This document shows positions 39,533 to 48,580 of a stretch of 64,000 nt of DNA, piece after piece. The stretch lies in assembly GCA_963847345.1 (NCBI GenBank), contig CAWJZU010000016.1:147592-211591 (forward strand). Reading direction: 5' to 3'. This DNA is from DATARH01 sp963847345 (GTDB lineage: Bacteria > Pseudomonadota > Alphaproteobacteria > ATCC43930 > CGMCC-115725). The number at the start of each line of letters is the position of its first letter. Position 1 is the first letter of the stretch. The notes under the pieces were generated by a model, which was not told the origin of the DNA, did no database searches, and saw only the letters and a program-made list of their open reading frames with translations. A program made the position numbers and the translations under genes.

Positions 39533-40518
39533 GCAGGTTCGCCACCCTGGATCTGATCAGCAAGGGGCGCGCCGGCTGGAATGTGGTCGCGTCATGGTCC
39601 GAGCACGAAGCCCAGAACTTCGGGCTGGAAACGACGCTGGACTATGACACGCGCTACGCGCGTTCGGCCGAGTTCGTCGAGGTAGTCAAGGACCTGTGGG
39701 ACAGTTGGGATGACGGCGCCCTGCTGCTCGACAAGACGAGCGGCCGTTACTCCGACAAAGCGAAGATGCATGTCCTCAAATCACCATGGGCGGTTTTTCA
39801 AGGCGCGCGGGCCCTTGAATGTGGCCTGCATGCCGCAGGGCCATCCAGTGATCGTACAGGCTGGCGCCTCCGAGTAAGGCCGAGAACTGGGCGCGGCAAC
39901 CGCCGATGTCATATACGCGATCAGCGGCTCGCTTGCCGCCGCGCGCGCGTATTACGACGATGTGAAAGGGCGGATGGCGAAATACGGCCGCGAGCCGGAC
40001 GAACTGAAGATCATGCCAGCGTTCTGTCCGGTTTTGGGACACACGCGCGCGGAAGCCCAGGCGAAGTTCGATCAGTCGCAGGAGTTAGTCGACCCGCTGG
40101 CCGGCCTTGGTCCGCTCTACGGCACCTTTGGCGATCTTTCGGATTATCCGCTCGATAGTCCGGTGCCGGAGGACGCGATCGGCAAGCTGGGGATCCGCAG
40201 CATCAATGCGCAACTCCGCGACTGGGTGAAACAGGAGAAGCCGACAATCCGTGAATTATATCTCCGCTCCGGCATTACCGGCTCGGCCAGGATCGGTACA
40301 CCCACTGACATTGCTGACGCCATGCAGGAGTGGTTCGAGAACGGCGCCTGTGACGGTTTCAACATTACACCGACGCATCTGCCCGGCGGATGCGAGGACT
40401 TTGTGGAGCTGGTGGTACCCGAGTTGCAGCGCCGCGGCCTGTTCCGTGCCGAATATGAGGGCCAGACACTGCGCGAGAATCTTGGGCTCAAACGTCCGGT
40501 GAGCCGCTATGCTGCCTC
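39526..40518 (+). pseudogene. FMN-dependent monooxygenase (NtaA/DszA luciferase-like family), decayed
   Basis: Similarity starts without a start codon at LARRFATLD (39526) and continues as GRAGWNVVASWSEHEAQNFG and RYARSAEFVEVVKDLWDSWD. The frame breaks near 39800 and meets an in-frame TAA at 39875-39877 (after AGASE). It then continues GRELGAATADVIYAISGSLA, KYGREPDELKIMPAFCPVLG and ITPTHLPGGCEDFVELVVPE to VSRYA. The N-terminal ~100 residues and native stop are missing. Such enzymes oxidise nitrilotriacetate, EDTA or organosulfur compounds with a flavin reductase. It is clearly non-functional. Confidence 0.8.
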
Positions 40519-40633
40519 GGGCTCCGATCGGAAGTTGGACGCGGCTCAAAAGGACGCGCATCAGGTGAGGAGTTATCCCTCCACCGCATCGATAAAAAGA
40601 GTAGGCGTGCGCCTGTCACGCGATCATTGGCAG

Positions 40634-41235
40634 TCATCCCGCCCGGCGTACGATCTCGAACAGGTAGGGCTGGTTGTCGTTGACCCAGTCGCAGACATAG
40701 CGGATCCCCGCTTCGGCCAAATAGTCCAGCGTGTTCCAGGTTTCGGCCAGGCCGGGCACCGCGCCAGCCGACCGGCTACCTGCCGGATGCCGCCTCGATG
40801 CGGTCGATCGTCCCCGCACCGCGTCGCGTTCCTGCGCATTGTCCATTTCGGTCAGCCGCAGCGCGTTGGTCTGGTTGTGGCCGATCAGCTCCCAGCCGAG
40901 CCGGCCGGCCTCCTCGATGATCTCCGGATGATGGTCGCACACCTCGCTGTTGAGCGCCGCGCTGGCGCGAATGCCGTATCGCGTCAGGACTTCCATTATC
41001 CGCCAGATGCCGACCCTGTTGCCAAGTCGCGCACCGCCCAGTTGCGCACGTTCGGGACTTTGGCGTGCCCGCGCGGCACCCGCTCGTTCTGGTTTCCCGG
41101 CATCACGTCGTCGAGCCCGAAGAACTCGACGTTCGGATTGACCCACAACGCGACCCTGGCGCCGCCCGACCAGGTAAGCTTCGGGCGGCGGGTGATCAGG
41201 ACGTAGGCAAGAGGCCCGTAGCGGCGCGGCGTCAT
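40634..41235 (-). pseudogene. Polysaccharide-deacetylase-fold hydrolase, frameshifted and truncated
   Basis: From ATG 41235 the frame reads MTPRRYGPLAYVLITRRPKL and VALWVNPNVEFFGLDDVM. After a shift near 41030 it continues RVGIWRIMEVLTRYGIRASA, NSEVCDHHPEIIEEAGRLGW and ELIGHNQTNALRLTEMDNAQ. A garbled stretch at about 40760-40830 is followed by GLAETWNTLDYLAEAGIRYV and VNDNQPYLFEIVRRAG, then a stop. The order matches the allantoinase/PuuE-like branch of NodB-fold deacetylases, which are about 300 residues; the last ~100 are lost. It faces the luciferase-like remnant tail-to-tail. Confidence 0.7.
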
Positions 41236-41247
41236 GCGGCCATGTCA

Positions 41248-42213
41248 CTACTCTGCCGCGGCCATCATCCGCAGCTCTTCCGCCGCCGACAGGATCGGCA
41301 CCCCCTCGATGGACGTCGACGGCCGGCCGTCGATACCGACGAGCGGCTGTCCGACCAGCGTGATCCGGTACAGCTGGCGATCGAAATCGGATTGGAAAAT
41401 GTCGGTCGGCGCCAAGTGCGAGGTCGAGCGGTTGTCCCAGAACGCGATGTCGCCGGCATTCCACTTGAAACGGACCGTGTATTCCGGCCGCGTCACGTGC
41501 TCCCAGATCAGTTCGAGCAGCTTCTGGCCTTCCCGTGGTGTCAGCCCGACGATCGACTTGATGTAGGAGGGGCTCGCGAACAGCACGCACTCGCCGGTCT
41601 CGGCGTGCACCGTCACGAGCGGGTGCTCGCTGGCCAAAGGGCGGCGCTTGATACGCTCGTTGTATTGCTGCCCGGGCTTGGGGTTCGCACGCGCGACGTT
41701 AGCGTGAACCGCGCGCAGCGTGTCGACAAAGCCGCGCATCGTCGGCGACAGCCCCTGATAGGCAGCAACGAGGTTGGTCCAGAACGTGTCGCCGCCATAG
41801 GGTGGGATCGTCACGCCGCGCAGGATCGAGGCGAAAGGCGGGTTGACCGCCGCCGTAACGTCGGTGTGCCAGCCCGACCACGGCGTCACCATCATCGCTT
41901 CTCGGTTCTCGTTGGCGGTGCGGTTCTTGGCGACCGAGTAGACCTCGGGATAGCCCTCGACGTGACCGAACACCGCATGCCCGATGGTCGGTTCGCCGAA
42001 CTGGCGCGCCATCGCGACATGCTGAGCGTGATCGAGGTCCTGGCCGCGGAAGAATACCACCTTCCATTTCAGGAAGGCATCACGCACTTCCTTCACTTGT
42101 TCCGGCGGCAAGGGCTTGCTGAGATCGACGCCGCGGATTTCCGCGCCGATATGCAGCGTCAGCGGCACGACCTCGACATAGGTGTTCGTGCCGGTGCCTT
42201 GCTGTGCTGACAT
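41248..42213 (-). CDS. TauD/TfdA-family Fe(II)/2-oxoglutarate dioxygenase
   Basis: The 321-residue enzyme starts at ATG 42213. It has the facial triad: His and Asp in SGWHTDVTAAVNPPFAS and the distal His near the C-terminus (RSTSHLAPTD has a His; the 2-oxoglutarate-binding Arg is in RQLYRITLVG). The N-terminal GAEIRGVDLSKPLPPEQVKE is typical of TauD. Members hydroxylate taurine, alkyl sulfates or aryloxyacids; the substrate here is not readable. It is intact and surrounded by decayed catabolic genes. Confidence 0.88.
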   Translation of the reverse strand: MSAQQGTGTNTYVEVVPLTLHIGAEIRGVDLSKPLPPEQVKEVRDAFLKWKVVFFRGQDLDHAQHVAMARQFGEPTIGHAVFGHVEGYPEVYSVAKNRTANENREAMMVTPWSGWHTDVTAAVNPPFASILRGVTIPPYGGDTFWTNLVAAYQGLSPTMRGFVDTLRAVHANVARANPKPGQQYNERIKRRPLASEHPLVTVHAETGECVLFASPSYIKSIVGLTPREGQKLLELIWEHVTRPEYTVRFKWNAGDIAFWDNRSTSHLAPTDIFQSDFDRQLYRITLVGQPLVGIDGRPSTSIEGVPILSAAEELRMMAAAE

Positions 42214-42444
42214 TTCTTTCCCTCCACCCAAGATTAGCTGCCACCCCGTCAAGCCGCCACCAGCATTAATCCGGAGCGATGCGGCGCACGTGCGCAGCGG
42301 CGCCCCTTTCATTATTCTTTTCGGACTGCCCACAGCAACGAGAGAGCGGCGCTTGGCGGCGAAGAAACCCGATCAGTACGGATCGGCTGACGCGATGAAG
42401 CGCCGAAGGAACGAGGCCGCCAAACTCAATCAGGGAAGGCCACC

Positions 42445-44097
42445 ATGCTCAACGATCCTACCGCGATGCCAACCGAACTGCATTGGCTCACGATCGCCGA
42501 TGCCGCCCGCCTAATCGAGACCCGCCGGCTGTCGCCGGTCGAGCTGACCGATGCGTTGCTGGCGCGCATCGAGGCGCTCGACCCCCAGCTCAACGCCTTT
42601 TTGCTACCGACGCCAGAAAAGGCGCGCGAGCAGGCGAAAGCGGCGGAGCGCGAGATCACGGCGGGGAGGTATCGCGGCCCGCTGCATGGCATACCGTTCG
42701 GGCTGAAGGACATTTATGCGACCGCCGGGATCCGCACGACGAGCCATTCGAAAATCTGCGAGAACCTCGTCCCGACTGAGGACGCCACGACCGTATCGAA
42801 GCTCTACCAGGCCGGCGGGGTGCTGCTGGGCAAGCTCGCGACGCATGAATTCGCGCATGGTGGACCTTCGTTCGATCTGCCGTGGCCGCCGGCGCGCAAT
42901 CCGTGGAACCGCGATCATTTCACCGGTGGCTCGTCGAGCGGCGCGGGCGCCGCGGTTGCGGCCGGCTTTGTCCCCGGGGCGCTCGGCTCCGACACCGGCG
43001 GGTCGATCCGCGGCCCGGCGGCGCTGTGCGGCATCGTCGGCCTGAAGCCGACATATGGTTTGGTCAGTCGTGCCGGCGTCTATGCCAACTCATTCACCTT
43101 CGATCACGCCGGCCCGATGACGTGGACGGTCGAAGATTGCGCGATCATGCTGCAGGCGATCGCCGGGCACGATCCAAAGGACGCGGCAAGCGCCAACGGC
43201 CCGATCCCGGACTACCGGGCGGCGTTGACCGGCGATATCCGCGGCTTGCGGATAGGCATCGTTCGGCATCTGTACGAAGACGACATGACCGTCGCGCCCG
43301 AGGTGCGGGCGGGGCTCGACGAAGCCTACGCGGTGTTTCGCTCGCTCGGCGCGGTTCTTGATGACGTCCGCATCCGCCCGGCGGCCGACTACTACGCCGT
43401 CAAGATCACGATTGCCGAAAGCGAGCAATACGCGATCCACGAGGAGGAGCTGCGCGCCCGTCCCGGCGATTTCGGCGCCGACTTTCTCGGCCGGGCGCTG
43501 CCCGCGGTTCTCTACAGCGGCATCGACTATGTCCAGGCGCAGCGCGAGCGACGGCTGATGCTAGCGGAGATGGCACCGATCTACGGGAAATTCGATGTGC
43601 TGGTCACGCCGGCGGCGCCCGGGCCAGCGCCCCGGCTGGGAACCTGGCGGACCATCAGCTTCTGGCAGAATTCGTCGCTGACGACTCCATTCAATGTCAC
43701 CGGCGGCCCGGCGCTGGCGCAATGCATGGGGTTCACGTCGGCCGGCTTGCCGCTGTCGTTGCAGCTTGTCGGTCGCCCATTCGACGAGGCGACCGTGCTG
43801 CGGGCCGCGCATGCCTACGAGACCGCGACGACCTGGCGCCGCCGCAGGCCTCATCTCGATCCGGCGGCGACTTTCTCGAGCGGCCCACCGCCGGCCATCC
43901 GGCCAGAGCCGGTTGATGACCCGACCGTACGCGACATTGTTGTGGCCGCCTGCCGCCGCGCCGAACTGTCACTGGACGACAGCCAGATCGATATGATCTG
44001 TGCCGCGGCGCCATACGTCATGGCGATGACGCGGCGCCTCCGGCGGGAACGGGACTTTCGCGAGGAACCGGCCAACATTTTCCGGTTTCCCGAGTGA
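42445..44097 (+). CDS. Amidase-signature family hydrolase
   Basis: The 550-residue protein carries the Ser-Ser-Lys triad of amidases: Lys88 in LHGIPFGLKDIYATAG, Ser163 in FTGGSSSGAGAAVAAG, and nucleophile Ser187 in LGSDTGGSIRGPAALCG. The rest follows the family: GIVGLKPTYGLVSRAG and FDVLVTPAAPGPAPRLG. The C-terminal extension (about 470-550) is longer than in GatA and alpha-helical. It could hydrolyse amides, carbamates or nitrile-derived substrates. No gatB/gatC are next to it, so it is not the tRNA amidotransferase. It diverges from the dioxygenase gene by 231 bp. Confidence 0.9.
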   Translation: MLNDPTAMPTELHWLTIADAARLIETRRLSPVELTDALLARIEALDPQLNAFLLPTPEKAREQAKAAEREITAGRYRGPLHGIPFGLKDIYATAGIRTTSHSKICENLVPTEDATTVSKLYQAGGVLLGKLATHEFAHGGPSFDLPWPPARNPWNRDHFTGGSSSGAGAAVAAGFVPGALGSDTGGSIRGPAALCGIVGLKPTYGLVSRAGVYANSFTFDHAGPMTWTVEDCAIMLQAIAGHDPKDAASANGPIPDYRAALTGDIRGLRIGIVRHLYEDDMTVAPEVRAGLDEAYAVFRSLGAVLDDVRIRPAADYYAVKITIAESEQYAIHEEELRARPGDFGADFLGRALPAVLYSGIDYVQAQRERRLMLAEMAPIYGKFDVLVTPAAPGPAPRLGTWRTISFWQNSSLTTPFNVTGGPALAQCMGFTSAGLPLSLQLVGRPFDEATVLRAAHAYETATTWRRRRPHLDPAATFSSGPPPAIRPEPVDDPTVRDIVVAACRRAELSLDDSQIDMICAAAPYVMAMTRRLRRERDFREEPANIFRFPE

Positions 44098-44230
44098 CCC
44101 CCGCCCGGGAACAGACCCCGTACCGCGCGGCGAGGCTGCGCTGCTGCAATCCGCCGCCTTGTTCGAGAAGCTGCTTGGTCTCAACCGCCTCCTGCCGATC
44201 GATCCGAAGCCCGGCACCGTTTCCGCCAGG

Positions 44231-44353
44231 CTAGTTCGGCATCCAGACCGCGGTCCTGATCTCGCCGAATTCGCGCTCGATCTTGCGCCAGGACGCGTCT
44301 CCCGCTGGGTGGATGCCGTCGGCAATGCAAGGCCGCTGCGATCCCGTCAGCAT
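44231..44353 (-). pseudogene. Unidentified short frame, probable C-terminal fragment
   Basis: Forty residues reading GIHPAGDASWRKIEREFGEI and RTAVWMPN end at TAG 44231. The sequence looks like the end of a larger protein, but I do not recognise it. An ATG at 44353 exists without a clear ribosome-binding site. It lies just downstream of the intact esterase-like gene on the same strand. Confidence 0.25.
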
Positions 44354-44371
44354 TAGAGATCCCCACCAAGA

Positions 44372-45379
44372 TCAATCCGAAAGTGCATGCGCGAGAAACG
44401 GCAAGCTTTCGTCCATCCGATAATCCACACCGGTGTGGTTGTCCGCGAACTCCTCGTAACGATGGGTGATGCCGAGCTCGTTCAGGCGCCGTACGAACCT
44501 GCGGGCGCCATAGAGCAGGTTGAACTGATCCCTCTCGCCGCAGTCGATGTATAGCGCCTTGAGCCGCTGGAGATTGTCGGCCTGGGTTTCGACCGCAACC
44601 ACAGGATCGTGGCGCAGCCAATTGGCCCAGCGCTCCTCGATCACCTCGCAGGTATCGAAGGTGACCGGCAATCGGATGCCGAGGAACTGCGTCGGGTCGG
44701 GATCGTAGCTAGCCGCCATCGCCAATGCGTTGATGACCTTGAATGCCCCTTCCGGATGTTTTTGTGCCGCTTCAAGCTGCTGCCACCAGCGCTCGATCGA
44801 ATTGCCGGTCCCGGCCAGAGCGCGCAACACCGACGGCATGTCCGGCAGATAGCACAGCTCAAACCCCATATCGCCGGAGTGACAGGCCGCAGCCGACCAG
44901 AAGTCGGAATGGCGCAGCGCGTGCGTGATCGCACCGTACCCGCCGGAACTCTTACCGAACACGCCGCGGCGGCCGCTGCCGCCGCATCCGAAGCGCCGCT
45001 CGACCTCCGGCACCATGTCCTGCAGCAGGAAATCCTCCCACGCGCCGGTGGCAGCGGAGTTAACGTACTGGTTGCCGCCAAGACGGGTGAAGCAATCGGG
45101 AAAGGCGACGACGACCGGCGGCATCGTGCCTTCGCCGATCAGCCGATCGAGCCGCTCCGGCAGGTTCTCGCGAAAGCCGACCCAGTTTGTGTGCGATAGG
45201 CCGCTGCTCGTGAAACCGACGAGATCGACCAGCATCGGCAATCCTCGCCCGTCACGCCCGGCCGGGACGTAGACATCGACGGCACGCTCGGACGGATCGC
45301 CCAGCAGGTTGCCCTTGAGGACCTGGCTCTCGATCCTTATCCGTCTGATTGCCCCGGCCGGTCCGACGAATCTGCGCAT
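44372..45379 (-). CDS. Putative esterase (alpha/beta hydrolase, PF00756-like)
   Basis: The 335-residue protein has the nucleophile motif GKSSGGYGAITHAL (Ser144) following RGVFGKSSG, an upstream VVVAFPDCFTRLGGNQYVNS, an acidic residue region LYIDCGERDQFNLLYGARR, and a C-terminal His in FADNHTGVDYRMDES. This fits the esterase-D/S-formylglutathione-hydrolase-like family. No signal peptide is present. It follows directly after the remnant of a Gfo/Idh oxidoreductase gene, so the two once formed an operon. Confidence 0.8.
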   Translation of the reverse strand: MRRFVGPAGAIRRIRIESQVLKGNLLGDPSERAVDVYVPAGRDGRGLPMLVDLVGFTSSGLSHTNWVGFRENLPERLDRLIGEGTMPPVVVAFPDCFTRLGGNQYVNSAATGAWEDFLLQDMVPEVERRFGCGGSGRRGVFGKSSGGYGAITHALRHSDFWSAAACHSGDMGFELCYLPDMPSVLRALAGTGNSIERWWQQLEAAQKHPEGAFKVINALAMAASYDPDPTQFLGIRLPVTFDTCEVIEERWANWLRHDPVVAVETQADNLQRLKALYIDCGERDQFNLLYGARRFVRRLNELGITHRYEEFADNHTGVDYRMDESLPFLAHALSD

Positions 45380-45601
45380 CTAAAACGTCTGCTTCTGGCC
45401 AGTTTCGGAAGCCCGCATGAATGCGAGCAGCGCGCCGTACTGCCGCGCTGCGGCCTCGGCCGTTTCCTGGCGGGTCGTACAGACGGCGGTAATCTCGAAC
45501 TGCGGTAGCGCGCGCAACGCCGGAATGTGGGCGATCGAGGCGAAGCCGCGGCTTGCGCTTGCCCCGACGATGCCGACCCGAATTTTCCCGTTCGTCGCCA
45601 T
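45380..45601 (-). pseudogene. Gfo/Idh/MocA oxidoreductase with internal deletion
   Basis: The first ~57 residues are the NAD(P)-binding Rossmann unit: VGIVGASASRGFASIAHIPA, LRALPQFEITAVCTTRQETA and EAAARQYGA. The frame then passes directly to LLAFMRASETGQKQTF and stops. Full-length members have about 350 residues, so some 280 have been removed, apparently in frame, leaving both ends. The product would be inactive. Its stop codon adjoins the esterase start at 45379. Confidence 0.7.
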
Positions 45602-45682
45602 CAGCCCCTCCCGATAAACGCTACCCGCCCGCCACCCGGCACATGGTAGGTTGGATTACCGAGCACGTCCGGGAGAAAGCAA

Positions 45683-45961
45683 ATGGAACGAGCGGTATTC
45701 GAAAGCGAACTGCGCGAGCAAGGTTATGGCGAAGTTGTCGATCGCCGCATGGAGCCCAACCGGCTCAACCCAGAGCACGCCCACGAGTTCGACGCCCGCC
45801 TCCTCGTACTCGAAGGGGCGATGACGATTGCCGTGGAGAGCAGCGAGCGCACCTATCGGGCCGGCGAGATCTTTACGATGGCCGCGGGCTGCCGTCATAG
45901 CGAGCGGAGCGGACCCGACGGCGCCCGCTACCTCGCCGGGCGGCGCTACGCAAAAGCCTAA
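45683..45961 (+). CDS. Small cupin-domain protein
   Basis: The 92-residue protein is a single cupin barrel. Metal-ligand motifs are PEHAHEFDARLLVLEGAMTI (H-x-H type, His residues near 32-34) and AGEIFTMAAGCRHSERSGPD (His near 72). The length and the strand pattern fit the small stand-alone cupins. The function is unknown; such proteins may bind small molecules or act as isomerases or dioxygenases. A GGGAGAAAGC site precedes ATG 45683. Confidence 0.8.
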   Translation: MERAVFESELREQGYGEVVDRRMEPNRLNPEHAHEFDARLLVLEGAMTIAVESSERTYRAGEIFTMAAGCRHSERSGPDGARYLAGRRYAKA

Positions 45962-46012
45962 CGGCGGCATCGGTATACCGCGCGAGGTCGGCGGCGCCGG
46001 CGGAGGTGAGCT

Positions 46013-46096
46013 ATGCCGTTCCGTGTGGTCACGCTGAACCTCGAACAGGACAACAAGCGCTGGGCGGCGCGTCGGCCGCTAGTCATCACGAGCTAG
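46013..46096 (+). pseudogene. Endonuclease/exonuclease/phosphatase-family N-terminal fragment
   Basis: Only 27 residues remain: MPFRVVTLNLEQDNKRWAAR followed by RPLVITS and a stop. The start matches EEP-family nucleases (VxTxNLxxDxxRWxxRRP), and a GGAGGTGAG site is still present just upstream. The remaining ~230 residues are absent. It is part of the decayed stretch. Confidence 0.5.
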
Positions 46097-46245
46097 CGCG
46101 ACTTGCGCCCGATCTGGCGCCATGCGAGGCCGACGCGTTTTCTTCTGGTGCCCACGGTCCCGGGCTTCCCGGGCACCGTGGCCCGATATTGCTTATTCCC
46201 CGGACCATCTAGTCTTGCCGCAGTCGTGTCGACGGGTACTAAGCC

Positions 46246-46412
46246 ATGCTGTCGCGTGAAGAAGTCGAACTCTACCGCCGGGACGGCTATTTGCCGGGCC
46301 GGCGGCTGTTGTCGCCCGCGGAGGCAAAGCGCTTCGCAATGACTGCCTGCGCACCTGCGCCAAGCCGATCGAGCTCGGCGACCAGAACCCGTACAGCCTG
46401 AAACGCCGATAG
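46246..46412 (+). pseudogene. Phytanoyl-CoA-dioxygenase-like N-terminal fragment
   Basis: From ATG 46246 the frame reads MLSREEVELYRRDGYLPGRR and LLSPAEAKRF. After a one-base shift near 46338 it continues RNDCLRTCAKPIELGDQNPY to a stop at 46412. This resembles the first ~55 residues of PhyH-like Fe(II)/2-oxoglutarate oxygenases (EEVxxYxRDGYLP). The catalytic part is missing; SOD-like sequence follows 10 bp later. Confidence 0.55.
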
Positions 46413-46421
46413 ACGTTACCG

Positions 46422-46700
46422 ATGGATGTGCCGGTTTTGCCGAGCGCCTGCGAATTCGCGGCAATCGGCAAGGCGCTGCGTGGCGGTCCGGGCTGGGTGC
46501 TGATGAACTGGTCGCCGCGCGATCAGAAGCTCGTCAACCAGTGGGCGATGGATCACACGACCACCTTGGCGGGCGGCCAGCCGATCTTTGCGCTCGAGAT
46601 GCACGAGCATTCTTATAATCTGGATTACGGGGCGCAGGCCTCCGCCTAGTTGATCACTTTATGGCCGCGATCATCCGCGCCACATTCGGCCAGTTGAGCG
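46422..46700 (+). pseudogene. Iron/manganese superoxide-dismutase-like fragment
   Basis: The frame reads FAAIGKALRGGPGWVLMNWS, NQWAMDHTTTLAGGQPIFAL and EMHEHSYNLDYGAQASA, the C-terminal half of Fe/Mn SOD-like proteins. The motif normally beginning D-x-x-EHAY has Glu (LEMHEHSY) at the metal-ligand Asp position. A stop after QASA is followed, one base out of frame, by VDHFMAAI, the expected continuation. The N-terminal half with two metal histidines is absent. Confidence 0.6.
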
Positions 46701-46850
46701 GCAGGCTTCGAGCTGCTGGAGGAGGGGAATTTCCTGCGAAATCCTAATGATCCTCGGGATAAGAACACGCCAGACCCGCCGCAGCCGAAGGACGAATTCG
46801 TTCTAAAATTCGCCAAGCGCGGGGTGCCCGTGCCCGAACCCCTCCCCTAA
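46698..46850 (+). pseudogene. Unidentified C-terminal gene fragment
   Basis: After a stop codon the frame encodes GFELLEEGNFLRNPNDPRDK, NTPDPPQPKDEFVLKFAKRG and VPVPEPLP, then TAA. There is no start codon. The Pro/Asp-rich end looks like the tail of a larger protein, which I cannot identify. Confidence 0.3.
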
Positions 46851-48034
46851 ATCAAGCCCGCAAATCGCCCCGCGTTTATCGCCGCCGCGCAGGAGGCCGG
46901 GTTCAAGGCCAACCCCGATTTCAACGGCGCCGAGCAGGAAGGCGTCGGCAACTACCAGCTGACCGTGCGCCGGATGCGGCGGTGCAGCGCCGCCCTCGCC
47001 TATCTGCGCCCGGCCATGAAACGGCCGAACTTGAAGTCGAAATCCGCGCCTTCGTGCAACGGGTCCTGTTCGAGGGCAAGCGCGCAATCGGCCTCGAATT
47101 CATACAGAACGGCGTCGTCTGTCGCGTGCGGGCGCGTGCCGAGGTACTGCTGTCGAGCGGTTCTCTCCTCTCGCCGCAGCTGTTGCAGCTATCCAGCGTC
47201 GGCCCCGGCGAATTGCTGCGCGAGCACGGCATCGCCATCGTGCATGAGCTGCCGGAGTCGGCGACAATCTGCAGGACCATCTCGGGGCCGCGTCATCTAC
47301 AAGGCGCGCAACCGCAACACGCTGAGCGAGATTTCGCGCTCGTGGCTGTGGCAGGCGCGCACCGGGCTCGAATACGTCCTCGGACGGCGCGGCGCGCTGA
47401 TGATGGGGGCGGCGCCGATCGGCCTGTTCGCGAAAACCCGCGAGGGGCTCGCCTCGCCCGATGTGCAGTACCAATTCCTCGCCGGCAGCTTCGACAAGCC
47501 CGGCGAGCCAATGCACCCGTTTCCGGGCTGCTCGCTGGTTGCGATCCCGTGCCGTCCCGAAAGCCGCGGCTGGGTGCGCATAAAATGGCCGACCCGAGCG
47601 TGCCGCCGGCGATGCAGCCGAACTACCTCGCGACGCGCGGCGACTAGGAAACGATGGTCGTGGCGCTCAAGATTTCGCGGCGAATTTTCCGCACCCCGAC
47701 CAGGCAGCGCTACGTCGTCGAGGAGTTCTGGCCCGGCGCGGCGGTCGAGACCGACGCGGACTTGCTCGACCACGCCAGACGCACCGGCAGCACGACCTTC
47801 CACCAGACATCGACCTGCATTATGGGCGCGCACGACCGCACGGTCGTCGATACCCAATTTCGCGTGCGCGGAGTCGAACGGCTGCGGGTCGTCGATGCAT
47901 CGGTGATGCCGACCGTGATTTCCGGCAACATCAACGCCGCAACGATCATGATCGCCGAAAAGGCCTCCGACCTGATCCTGGCCCGGATGAAAGCCGGCCG
48001 CGCCGACGGAGCTGCGGCGGTGCAGGCCGCGTAG
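46851..48034 (+). pseudogene. GMC-family FAD oxidoreductase (choline-dehydrogenase-like), decayed
   Basis: The remnant covers the C-terminal two thirds: FIAAAQEAGFKANPDFNGAE, then FVQRVLFEGKRAIGLEFIQN, SSGSLLSPQLLQLSSVGPGE, RGALMMGAAPIGLFAKTREG, YQFLAGSFDKPGEPMHPFPG, and from 47654 VEEFWPGAAVETDADLLDHA, FHQTSTCIMGAHDRTVVDTQ and VISGNINAATIMIAEKASDL. The segments lie in at least three frames, with shifts near 46970, 47285 and 47600-47650. The N-terminal FAD-binding glycine motif is absent. GMC enzymes oxidise alcohols or sugars. It cannot make a working protein. Confidence 0.8.
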
Positions 48035-48051
48035 CGCCTGGCTACGGGGTT

Positions 48052-48468
48052 CTACTGGCCGGCGCCGCCATTCATCGTCGAGCGCGGAGTCGGGTAAACG
48101 CCCGACGGTTCTGTCATGCCTTCGTTTCGCGGCTCGCCGCCTGCCTCCAGAGCTTTCAGCGGGTGGGTGTTGGCATTGGCTCCGACCGCGCCGCTGTGCT
48201 CGCGGCTGGAGCCGCTGTTGTGCTCGGTTGCGGGCTTCTCCCATTCCATCAGGGTGCCGGCGGCGCTGGGGTTGACGCTGGGCTTGTCGATATGCGGACC
48301 TAGCGGTACGACTGCGGGCACCTGCTGGTGATAGAGCGGCACGTCCGCACCGACCGGCGGATGACCCGGGGTCGGCACCGGCCGCGTCTGTCCCGGTGCC
48401 TGCGCCGCCGCTGAGCCGATGCCGCAGACCAACAGCACGGCGGCGAGCGCCATCGTTTTCTTAGACAT
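48052..48468 (-). CDS. Small hypothetical exported protein
   Basis: This 138-residue protein has a signal peptide (MSKKTMALAAVLLVCGIGSA, cut near AAAQ|APGQ). The mature chain is Pro/Gly/Asn-rich and probably disordered: PVPTPGHPPVGADVPLYHQQ and KALEAGGEPRNEGMTEPSGV. A GAGGA site lies upstream of ATG 48468. I recognise no family. It lies tail-to-tail with the GMC remnant and marks the return to intact genes. Confidence 0.6.
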   Translation of the reverse strand: MSKKTMALAAVLLVCGIGSAAAQAPGQTRPVPTPGHPPVGADVPLYHQQVPAVVPLGPHIDKPSVNPSAAGTLMEWEKPATEHNSGSSREHSGAVGANANTHPLKALEAGGEPRNEGMTEPSGVYPTPRSTMNGGAGQ

Positions 48469-48580
48469 TTGCGTCCTCGCTCGTGGGATCACCCGCGCTG
48501 AATCAACGGGTTTCCCCATCTAACGGCTCGGCGGCGCGGCAGGTTGCGCGGCGACGGACCCAGCGATGACGCGGAGGCGA

